Positions 17,300 to 24,317 of a stretch of DNA of 64,000 nt are shown here, piece by piece (the stretch's first letter is position 1; every line of letters starts with the position of its first letter). A model generated the notes under the pieces. That model made no database searches. It was not told where the DNA came from and saw nothing but the letters and a program-made list of their open reading frames with translations. Source of the stretch: Anaerococcus sp. mt242 (GTDB lineage: Bacteria; Bacillota; Clostridia; Tissierellales; Peptoniphilaceae); NCBI RefSeq assembly GCF_016798225.1, contig NZ_JAEUYX010000004.1, positions 62,001-126,000 on the forward strand, written 5' to 3'. Both the position numbers and the translations under genes were made by a program.

Positions 17300-17580
17300 G
17301 TATTTATTTTGGTTATGTAGGTGGTGGTTTTATTTACTTTTGTGCTTCGGACATTGGAGGGCCACTTTAAGGGGGTTCCGATACCCCCTCCAAAGTACCC
17401 TCCAAACCTCCCCACAAACTTCACCCCTAAACGGTCCCTGCGCGGGATGCGTTTTTTAAGGTAGGAATCGCTTCGCGATGTCCGTTTGAGGGGATATTGG
17501 TGGTTGCCTTTGCAACCTCTTTTTTGTATTGGCGCTGCGCTGGATCTCTCCACTTCGCTTCACTACGGTCGAGATGACAA
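17300..17580. repeat. Composite interspersed repeat, copy C (short form)
   Basis: Shares with A/B the GGAGGGCCACTTTAAGGGGG block, CACCCCTAAACGGTCCCTG, GGAATCGCTTCGCGATGTCC and the terminal GGATCTCTCC arm. It lacks the CATGGAGGGTCCTCC and CTTGCTTCGCAAG palindromes, a clean internal deletion relative to A and B. Confidence 0.85.
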
Positions 17581-17607
17581 GGGCTGGGAGAATGGTTACT
17601 TAATAGT

Positions 17608-17935
17608 TTGTCATCCTGGGATTTTTATTGTTTTAATTGCCTTGTTTCGGATTAATGCAATTCTTGGAGACCCTTCGACTGTGCTCAGGGTGACAGTGGG
17701 ACTTTTTAAGATTAAGAGGACAATGGTCTTGGGGAATGGTTGTTCCCTAGACTGTCATTTCGACCGGAGAAAATCTCTGATTTTCGGAGTGGAGAAATCT
17801 TTTTTACTGTTTTGTGGTGGCGCTTCGCTGGATCTCTCGACTGCGCTCGAGATGACAAGTACTGAGGGAATGGTTATCCCTCATTTGTCGTTTCAACCGT
17901 GGGAAATCTTTGATTTTTTTAGCGGGGATTTTTTA
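17608..17935. repeat. Palindromic repeat cluster after copy C
   Basis: Second-family inverted pair (17608-17700; TTTGTCATCCTGGGA ... CTCAGGGTGACAGTGGGA), right arm (17752-17800), left arm (17822-17860) and a degraded right arm (17884-17935). No gene. Confidence 0.75.
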
Positions 17936-18157
17936 GTCTTTTATTGTCTTTATATGCCATTTAGTGTACCATCTATTGTCTATTTTGTCTATGGCTTTTT
18001 ATAAATTTATTGATTGAATGTTGTTTTTTAAATGATAGAGTTTAACATTTTAATCAAATATATTTGCCCCGCGATTTTTGGGTATAAATGGCATATATAA
18101 TAAAGATAATAAAAAGATTTTATAAATATTTTCTAAAAATATTTAAGGAGGGATTTT

Positions 18158-19054
18158 ATGGCTGATTTGGATAAGAGAACTGGGGGCAGTCCTGTGGAGC
18201 AGAGTAAGGACACTGATGATATCCTTGATAGTCCTTATGATGATGTTTCTGAGGTGAAGGATAATTCTATCGATGAGCTTAAGGAGCGCAAGCTTGACCG
18301 TGGACAAGAGCTTTATACTGGTTTTGGTTTTGGCGGTGTGAATGCTGGTGATGTGGAGATTGATGATATGGCGGCATCTGATGCGGTCCCTAGAGTAAGT
18401 GATAATCATGGTGAAAAAGCTTTTGTAGCAGATAACAAAAAGTCTCATCATGTGGAAAATAGCGAGAGGGTGGCTATCAAGACTATTAATAAAGAAGATA
18501 ATAAGGTTTTTGAGCCTGCTGGTAATGGTGTGGTGGATGAAAAAACTGCTGTGCCTGCGAAAAAACCTGAAACTAAGACTATTGACAGGATTGATGAGCC
18601 AAAAATTGGCCAAAATGAGCTAGCGAACAATAAGTCTTATCGCGAAATACCTAGGGATACGAGGGTGGTGATTGAGGCAGACCATGGCAATATGGTATAT
18701 AGGGAGAGTGAGATTGGCCACAGTCCTCATCTTATAAGAGATACTTATATAGAAGAAAGTGTAAGCCATCATCCAGCTGCTATTGATCTAGCAGTAAATG
18801 TGGAAAGTGCTCATGATACTCCAGCGGATTATCAGCTAAATGGTGTGTATTATGGTAGTGATTATAGAGGGATGAGAAATTATATAAGTGAGCCATATCA
18901 AAGGGATATTTATAGTATCAAAAAACACTATAAGTCTCAGGCAAAGGCAAATAAAAAAGGCCTATCCCTTAGCAAAATCGCTTTTGGTGCGGCTGCTGTG
19001 GCTGGGATAGTGTGGCTTGTAAAAGATGATGAAAAGGATAACTTTTGGAATTAG
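18158..19054 (+). CDS. Acidic, largely disordered protein with C-terminal membrane anchor
   Basis: 298 residues, not recognised. Residues 1-265 are charged and low in hydrophobic residues (e.g. DDILDSPYDDVSEVKDN), with no signal peptide. A single C-terminal hydrophobic helix (SKIAFGAAAVAGIVWLV, about 272-288) follows, with a short charged end KDDEKDNFWN. This suggests a tail-anchored membrane protein. A short tyrosine-rich stretch (YQLNGVYYGSDYRGMRNY) precedes the helix. Strong RBS AAGGAGGG at the right distance and a TATAAT at 18096-18101. Flanked by repeat clusters on both sides. Function unknown. Confidence 0.75.
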   Translation: MADLDKRTGGSPVEQSKDTDDILDSPYDDVSEVKDNSIDELKERKLDRGQELYTGFGFGGVNAGDVEIDDMAASDAVPRVSDNHGEKAFVADNKKSHHVENSERVAIKTINKEDNKVFEPAGNGVVDEKTAVPAKKPETKTIDRIDEPKIGQNELANNKSYREIPRDTRVVIEADHGNMVYRESEIGHSPHLIRDTYIEESVSHHPAAIDLAVNVESAHDTPADYQLNGVYYGSDYRGMRNYISEPYQRDIYSIKKHYKSQAKANKKGLSLSKIAFGAAAVAGIVWLVKDDEKDNFWN

Positions 19055-19099
19055 GATGATTGGGTAGAATAAGGTAGGTTGCTTAGGCAACCTCTTTTT

Positions 19100-19487
19100 T
19101 TGTGTTTGCGATGCCACTGGATCTTTTATGAATATAATTAACCATTTCGAATAAGCGAGTGAAATGTAGCGCATGGAGAAATCTGTTTTTTATTTTTGTT
19201 TAGTTTTGATAATGTAGGTAATGTTTTCATTTACTTTTATACTTCGAACTCTGGGGAGCAGGGCGCTAGGGGCAACTAGCCCGTCCGGCTGATTGAGGAC
19301 ATGCCCCTTATGCCCTTCCCCAGACCCCCGACCCATTGCACCCCGTCTGCCACTGCGTGGGGCAATGAATAGTAGAAGTTCGCTAGCGAATTCTTTTTTT
19401 GGATATGGTAGGTTGCTTACGCAACCTTTTTTATATGCGCTTACGCTGGATCTCTCCGCTCCGCTTCGCTACGGTCGAGATGACATG
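19100..19487. repeat. Composite interspersed repeat, copy E (variant core)
   Basis: Flanks match A/B (ATGGAGAAATCTGTTTTTTATT, then ACTTCGA; and at the other end GGTTGCTTACGCAACC plus GGATCTCTCCGCTCCGCTTC). The core is different: GGGGAGCAGGGCGCTAGGGG, GCCACTGCGTGGGGCAATGA, GTAGAAGTTCGCTAGCGAATTC. The same core occurs inverted in copy G. Confidence 0.8.
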
Positions 19488-19509
19488 AGACTGTGGGGAA
19501 TGGTTATTT

Positions 19510-19850
19510 AATAGTTTGTCATCCTTGGCTTTTTGTTATTTTAATTGCCTTGTTTCGGGTTAATGCAATCCTTGGAGACCCTTCGGCTGCGCTCAGGGTG
19601 ACAGTGGGACTTTTTTTGTGGAAGTGAGGATAGAGGGCTTGGAGAATGGTTATTCCCCTAGATTGTCATTTCGACCGGAGAAGTCGATAGACTTCGGAGT
19701 GGAGAAATCTTTTTTACTGTTTTGTGGGGACGCTGCGCTGGATCTCTCGACTACGCTCGAGATGACAAGGACTGTGAGAATTATTATCCCCCAGATTTGT
19801 CATGTCGACCGGAGAAGTCGTTAGGATTCGGAGTGGAGAAATCTTCTTTA
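19510..19850. repeat. Palindromic repeat cluster after copy E
   Basis: Second-family pair (19516-19610; TTTGTCATCCTTGG ... CTCAGGGTGACAGTGGGA), right arm (19664-19712), left arm (19736-19770), right arm (19796-19845). No gene. Confidence 0.75.
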
Positions 19851-19904
19851 CTGCTTAAATCTACTTATTTATTCATCCATTTCATCCATTTTTTTCAAAA
19901 AAAT

Positions 19905-19924
19905 AGAGAGGATCGCTCCTCTCT
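19905..19924. terminator. Terminator of the NPKTG repeat-protein gene
   Basis: AGAGAGGA-tcgc-TCCTCTCT hairpin, T-rich on both sides (minus strand ATTTTTTTG). Confidence 0.8.
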
Positions 19925-19937
19925 TTTATAATTTCAA

Positions 19938-20720
19938 TTATTTGTTATTTTCTTTTTTAGAAACGGCAAATCCTGCTGTTGCTAGGGCTGCTGTCATTGC
20001 TACTGCGCCTGTTGCTATACCTGTTTTTGGGTTTGATCCGCCTTCTTTGTCTTTTTTAACTTCTGCTTTCATTTCTGTTTTTCCTTTTGCTGGGAATACT
20101 TTCTTTTTGTCGTTTGCGTTGTTGTTTTTTTCTGATTTTGTATTATTTTCTCCTGCTGGGAAGATTTTTTTGCCACCATTTGCTGGAGTTGTTTCTTTGT
20201 TTTCTCCAGATTTATTTCCGTTTTCTTTGCCTGGGAATACTTTTTTACCACCATTTGCTGGGGTTGTTTCTTTGTTTTCTCCAGATTTATTTTCATTTTC
20301 TTTGCCTGGGAATACTTTTTTACCGCCGTCTGCTGGGGTTGTTTCTTTGTTTTCTCCAGATTTATTTTCATTTTCTTTACCTGGGAATACTTTTTTGCCA
20401 CCATCTGCTGGGGTTGTTTCCTTGTTGCCAGTTGGGTTTGTTGTGTTATTGTTTGTATTTTCTGCTTCTTTTTCGTTTTTAGCTGGGAATACTTTTGTGC
20501 CGCCGTCTGCTGGTGTTAGTGTGCTGTCTGTTTTTGTAAGTTCTTTTTCTTCTCTTCCATCTCTTGCTCTTGCTGTTTCAGCAACTCCGCCTTCTCTTGT
20601 GTTTACTGTTTGATCTCCAACTTCTGCTGGGATTGTTGTGTCTGCTGCGTGTGCGTTTTGTGCACCAAATCCTAGTACTAGGGTCGCTGATAAAGCTGCT
20701 GTTAATAATTTTTTGTTCAT
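19938..20720 (-). CDS. Cell-wall-anchored protein with tandem repeats and NPKTG sorting signal
   Basis: 260 residues. Signal peptide 1-25 (LLTAALSATLVLGFGAQNAHA). The middle (about 65-205) is at least five near-identical ~22-residue repeats built around NKETTPADGGKKVFPGKENE, asparagine/lysine-rich and without predicted fold. The C-terminal sorting signal is NPKTG (230-234), then IATGAVAMTAALATAGFAV and KKENNK. The repeat number could vary by slippage since the DNA units are almost identical (20160-20430). Probably a wall-linked stalk or spacer. RBS AAGGAGAAG. A + strand open frame over the same bases is a shadow. Confidence 0.85.
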   Translation of the reverse strand: MNKKLLTAALSATLVLGFGAQNAHAADTTIPAEVGDQTVNTREGGVAETARARDGREEKELTKTDSTLTPADGGTKVFPAKNEKEAENTNNNTTNPTGNKETTPADGGKKVFPGKENENKSGENKETTPADGGKKVFPGKENENKSGENKETTPANGGKKVFPGKENGNKSGENKETTPANGGKKIFPAGENNTKSEKNNNANDKKKVFPAKGKTEMKAEVKKDKEGGSNPKTGIATGAVAMTAALATAGFAVSKKENNK

Positions 20721-20797
20721 TATTTTCTTCTCCTTGTTTTTATTGTTACTAATATTTTATTGGTATTTACCCATTTTTGCAATTTATAAATCTTCAT

Positions 20798-22180
20798 TTA
20801 TTTATTTAAAAGGTAATCGTATTCTGCTAATGCGTAGTCTGCTTCTTTTAATAATTTTTGTGATTTTGTTAAAAGCTCATCAATTTTGGCTCTGTATTTG
20901 GCTACTGTTTGTGGAGCAATTTCTTCTAGGATGCTGATGGCTCTGACTGTTTGTCGATTGTTTTGGATAGTTTCTTCGAGTTTGTCGCGTTTTGCTTTTA
21001 GTTCTGATATCTTGTGTGTGCCTTTTTTGATGTATTTTAGATCTTCTTTTAGCTCTATTGTGTCTTTTTTGACAATTGGTTCTTCTTTGATTTTTATTGT
21101 GGTGGTGTATTCTGTGCCGTCTTGGTTTTGTATTTTTACTGTTGCTGGATTTTGAAGTAAGTCTTCTAGTAGTTTGATTTTTTGATTTTCTGGTTTTAGG
21201 ACAATTGTTTCTATTGCTTTAGTTTTTGTTTTGTTTGTTGTGCCTTGTTTTTGTGGGCTAGTTTTTTCTTTATCGTTGTTTGTAGTTTGTTTTTCTGTTG
21301 GATCTTTAGCTTCTGGGTCTTTTTTATTTATTTCTTCCTCTGGCTTAGGCTCTTGTGGTTGACTTGGCTCTTTTACTTCTGTTTTGTCTGCTATTTCTTT
21401 GTCAGGATTTGGAGTTTCGCCATTGTTTTCTTTTTCCAAGTCTTCTTCATTTGCTATTGGATTTTCTGGAGTTTGTATTTTTTCTTCACTTGCAGGGTCT
21501 TTTTGATCTTCTACCGAGTTGGCATTTGGGTTAATTTCATTTGCCACTTTACTTTTTATGTTTTCTAGTTCCTCATATGAGCTTGCTTTTTCTACTTCCC
21601 TAGTAAGAGTATCTCTTTGTTCAAGAGTTAAATCTCCATTTAGATAATGACCTACTACCTCATATCTGTATTCAATCTTATCTAGATCAAATAAAGTTTT
21701 TATATTACGGTTTTTGTAATCATTAATAAGCTTTTGATGTCTAGACTGTTGATCATAGGCTTTATCAAATGATACTCTTGCTTGGCCTAATTTAGCTTCT
21801 AATTCTTTTGTTTCTTGCTTTTTGATATCTAGTTGGTTTTCTTTATCGCGTAGCTGGGCTTCAATATCTGTTTTATCTTCCGGATTATTGGATAAATCTT
21901 GTTTTAATTTATTTATCTCGTTTTCTAAGTTATTCACTGCTTGCTTAGATTGGTCAAAAGATTGTTGTGCTGCACTTTTTTGATTTTCCACTTCTTTTGT
22001 ATACTTTTCGGCTTCATCTCGCAACTTTGTTTGAGTTTCTATACCATTATTTTTTCTTTCAATAAATTTAGCTTGTTCAGATTCTGTCATTTGAGTAGAT
22101 GCTGCTAGTGCTTGGGTATTTGTTGTAGCAAAAGCTAGGCCTAGTGAAAGGGCTGCGATAAAGATTTTCTTAGATTTCAT
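20798..22180 (-). CDS. Secreted coiled-coil surface protein
   Basis: 460 residues from the ATG at 22180, which has GGGAGG properly placed; an upstream in-frame start would add a non-signal leader. Signal peptide about 1-27 (IFIAALSLGLAFATTNTQALA). It has a long coiled coil (about 35-160, with QLRDKENQLDIKKQETKELE), a helical region to ~230, an acidic proline/glutamate-rich spacer (about 235-325), and a C-terminal helical module (about 391-460) resembling residues 284-338 of the surface protein at 14890-16329. No sorting signal, so it is released or held non-covalently. A start within the same gene group as the NPKTG protein suggests a surface-protein locus. Partner unknown. Confidence 0.82.
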   Translation of the reverse strand: MKSKKIFIAALSLGLAFATTNTQALAASTQMTESEQAKFIERKNNGIETQTKLRDEAEKYTKEVENQKSAAQQSFDQSKQAVNNLENEINKLKQDLSNNPEDKTDIEAQLRDKENQLDIKKQETKELEAKLGQARVSFDKAYDQQSRHQKLINDYKNRNIKTLFDLDKIEYRYEVVGHYLNGDLTLEQRDTLTREVEKASSYEELENIKSKVANEINPNANSVEDQKDPASEEKIQTPENPIANEEDLEKENNGETPNPDKEIADKTEVKEPSQPQEPKPEEEINKKDPEAKDPTEKQTTNNDKEKTSPQKQGTTNKTKTKAIETIVLKPENQKIKLLEDLLQNPATVKIQNQDGTEYTTTIKIKEEPIVKKDTIELKEDLKYIKKGTHKISELKAKRDKLEETIQNNRQTVRAISILEEIAPQTVAKYRAKIDELLTKSQKLLKEADYALAEYDYLLNK

Positions 22181-22301
22181 TATTTTCCTCCCAGATAGAT
22201 ATGTATTATAGCTATATTCTATAATACCCATTTTATTTTAGCTAGTGGCTATATATTTTGCGCTTAGGAAAATTGGGATTATGTTTTTATGTATAAAAAA
22301 A

Positions 22302-22322
22302 GGATGGACTAAATATCCATCC
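22302..22322 (-). terminator. Terminator overlapping the endolysin gene end
   Basis: GGATGGA-tatttag-TCCATCC hairpin then TTTTTTT on the minus strand; the stop codon lies in the loop. Confidence 0.8.
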
Positions 22323-22992
22323 ATTGTTTGCCCTTACTATTTTTGTAGGCTACGTATCTACGGCTGCCGCTGGCGTTTCCAATATAGGAAAGCCAATGGT
22401 AGCCGTTTGCTATAACTATTTTGTCATAGTTTATCTTTTGTCCTCTATGATAGGTCGCAACTATTTTTGCTTGAGTGCTTGGTGCAGTTCTTACATATGT
22501 TGAGGCGTGGACAGTGGCCGTACCACTTTTGTGGGTGGGTTTTTCAGAGTTTTTTACAATTGGTCTAAAGTATCTTTCGCGATTGCTCCTTTTGCAGTCC
22601 AGGAAATACCTTAGGAAATTTCTCTCGCCATTGATACTAACTGTACCGTTTACGGCATTGCAATGGATAATCTCTCCTTTTTTAAGAAATATCCCCGTAT
22701 GGCCGCTAGCCCCGGCTGACTTGCCTTCTATGCCGCGGATAAAAATATCGCCCGGCCTTATTTGTTTGTAAGAATAAATTTCTTCAAGAACTGTACCTTT
22801 GAGCTTATATAATGTTTCTGTGTTGCCAATGATAGTAGCCTGGGACAAAAAGCCCCCAGCTATCAGTGCAAAATATACAAAAGATGAGCAATCAAGATAG
22901 GCTGGACCAAGCCTTTTTGGATAGGCCATAGAATAGCCGACCCTCCTGTGTTTGCTTTTTGCATATGAGAGCATTTTCTCAATCGAGTGCAT
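22309..22992 (-). CDS. Phage-type endolysin: CHAP/NlpC-like peptidoglycan amidohydrolase with SH3b domain
   Basis: 227 residues, no signal peptide. The catalytic domain (about 1-145) has the cysteine in YLDCSSFVYFAL (Cys35), and the His in GASGHTGIFLKKGEIIHCN, as in the phage Amidase_5/NlpC-P60 type. A bacterial SH3 cell-wall-binding domain follows (about 155-227, STYVRTAPSTQAKIVATYHRG). Lack of a signal and the small membrane protein 9 bp upstream point to a phage lysis cassette. No other phage structural gene is visible, so it may be a relic or have been kept for autolysis or bacteriocin-like use. Confidence 0.82.
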   Translation of the reverse strand: MHSIEKMLSYAKSKHRRVGYSMAYPKRLGPAYLDCSSFVYFALIAGGFLSQATIIGNTETLYKLKGTVLEEIYSYKQIRPGDIFIRGIEGKSAGASGHTGIFLKKGEIIHCNAVNGTVSINGERNFLRYFLDCKRSNRERYFRPIVKNSEKPTHKSGTATVHASTYVRTAPSTQAKIVATYHRGQKINYDKIVIANGYHWLSYIGNASGSRRYVAYKNSKGKQWMDI

Positions 22993-23001
22993 AATTCTCC
23001 T

Positions 23002-23190
23002 TTAATTTTGATTTTTAAGTTCACGTATTTCTTTGAGTATCTCGTCTAGTTTGAAGTCGAGTTTGTAGATTAATATTAGGCTAAGCACAATAGGAAAGCC
23101 CAAATCGCCGATTAATTTTGTAATGTCCATAGTGGTGTGGCGTTTTTTGTTTAAAAAATACGGAAAAAAGATTCGGAAAGGATATATCAT
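23002..23190 (-). CDS. YvrJ/holin-like small membrane protein
   Basis: 62 residues from the ATG at 23190, which has AAGGA close by. An internal Met at residue 21 begins the segment that looks like YvrJ-family proteins: MDITKLIGDLGFPIVLSLIL, then a charged C-terminal helix KLDEILKEIRELKNQN. One membrane helix. It lies 9 bp upstream of the endolysin, as holins usually do. Either start is possible. Confidence 0.65.
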   Translation of the reverse strand: MIYPFRIFFPYFLNKKRHTTMDITKLIGDLGFPIVLSLILIYKLDFKLDEILKEIRELKNQN

Positions 23191-23334
23191 ATTCCTTTTT
23201 AATCCATGATTTTTGATTAAGATGGTAAACTTGTTTGTTATATTTTCTTTATTTGGTAATTTAGTTTATTTCTTGCTTCGTTAAATTTATTCGATTTTTG
23301 CCTAGCAGGGTGCTAGTGGCTAACTGAGGGCAGA

Positions 23335-23470
23335 CTCAATTTGCGCTAACGCTGGATCTCTCCACTTCGCTTCGCTACGGTCGAGATGACATGGGCTGGG
23401 GAAATGGTTATCCCGTGGTTGTCATTTCGACCGTAGAAAATTTTAATTTTTTGAGTGGAGAAATTTTTTT
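23335..23470. repeat. Inverted pair of palindromic repeats
   Basis: Left arm GCTGGATCTCTCCACTTCGC...GGTCGAGATGACA and right arm TTGTCATTTCGACCG...TTGAGTGGAGAAATTT. Preceded (23300-23330) by a scrap resembling the copy E core (GCAGGGTGCTAGTGGCTAACT). Confidence 0.75.
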
Positions 23471-23479
23471 AGTTTTAAA

Positions 23480-23720
23480 TTTATTTTGGTCATATGGGTG
23501 ATGATTATATTTACTTTTATGCTTCGGACTTTGGAGGGCCACTTTAAGGGGGTTCCGATACCCCCTCCAAAGTACCCTCCAAGCCACCCCGCAAACTTCA
23601 CCCCTAAACGGTCCCTCCGCGGGATGCGTTTGAAGGTAGGAATCGCTTTGCGATATCCGTTTGAGGGAATATTGTTGGTTGCTTACGCTAGATCTCTCGA
23701 CTACGCTCGAGATGACAAAC
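23480..23720. repeat. Composite interspersed repeat, copy D (short form)
   Basis: Matches copy C almost throughout (GGAGGGCCACTTTAAGGGGG, CCCCTCCAAAGTACCCTCC, CACCCCTAAACGGTCCCT) with a further small deletion after GGGATGCGTTT and a shortened GGTTGCTTACG. Followed by a right arm (23746-23798) and a scrap of the second family (23818-23853). 23860-23950 holds nothing recognised. Confidence 0.8.
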
Positions 23721-23951
23721 CATTAAGGGATTGGTTGTTCCCTAAGATTGTCATTTCGACCAGAGAATCCGTTAGGATTTGAAGTGGAGAAATCTTTTTT
23801 ACTGTCTCATGGTGAACTCTTCCCTAAACCTCTTGCCTACGCTCTGGGTGACAGCTGGTGTTTTAGAAAAGTTATAACATAATTTTATTACCAAAAAATT
23901 TTTCAAAACATCTTTACCAAATTTTTCTTTTTTAGCCTTCTCCTTTCTTAT

Positions 23952-24029
23952 TTATTCAGAGTCTTTGTTGTCTTTTTGATCTGTCTTATCATCGTCTTTT
24001 TCTTCTTTATAGATTAAGATTTTTGTCAT
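23952..24029 (-). CDS. Possible 25-residue acidic small protein
   Basis: Short frame coding MTKILIYKEEKDDDKTDQ then KDNKDSE, with a textbook AGGAGGTGAAAAT before its ATG and a TTGACA about 30 bp further up. A terminator-like hairpin (GCCCA-agg-TGGGC, minus strand, 24092-24104) stands just upstream. The ribosome binding site and clean isolation favour translation; function unknown. It precedes the holin/endolysin pair on the same strand, but 760 bp of repeats lie between. Confidence 0.45.
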   Translation of the reverse strand: MTKILIYKEEKDDDKTDQKDNKDSE

Positions 24030-24182
24030 ATTTTCACCTCCTATGTATATATAGAAATTTCTGTCAATTTTTCCCGATTTTGGGCAAAAAAATAGCCCAC
24101 CTTGGGCGGGTATTTGTTTTTGCCTTTTGGCGAGCTTTTTGTCTAAGTATTTTTATTCTTTTACTGCAAGTGATATATTTTG

Positions 24183-24220
24183 TTGTTTTTTTAGCAACTT
24201 ATGGTATAATATAAGTTGCT
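24183..24220 (+). promoter_or_regulatory. selC promoter with a perfect 10-bp inverted repeat around the -10 box
   Basis: -35-like TTGTTT (24183-24188), -10 TATAAT (24205-24210). AGCAACTTAT (24193-24202) and ATAAGTTGCT (24211-24220) are exact reverse complements with the -10 box in the 8-base centre. Transcription of the tRNA would begin about at its first base, 24223. The symmetry suggests a repressor site. Confidence 0.6.
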
Positions 24221-24222
24221 AT

Positions 24223-24317
24223 GGGAGCGGATGAGTGGCTGGTGTGCTCTGCGGTCTTCAAAACCGTTGTGAGAAGTGTACTTCTTGGGTAGGTTCGATT
24301 CCTACACGCTCTCGCCA
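24223..24317 (+). tRNA. selC: Selenocysteine tRNA, anticodon TCA
   Basis: About 95 bases, too long for a normal tRNA. Anticodon arm GCGGT-CTTCAAA-ACCGT gives anticodon TCA. A long variable arm follows (GAGAAGTG-TACTTCTT), then T arm GTAGG-TTCGATT-CCTAC, acceptor GGGAGCG pairing with CGCTCTC (one G-T), discriminator G and encoded CCA. It is charged with serine and converted by SelA. It ends one base before the selB stop codon on the other strand, so selC and selAB are convergent and almost abutting. Confidence 0.93.

Noticed and set aside
19942-20613. Long + strand frame over the NPKTG gene
   Set aside because: Open only because of the biased repeat composition; the opposite strand has signal peptide, repeats and sorting signal.
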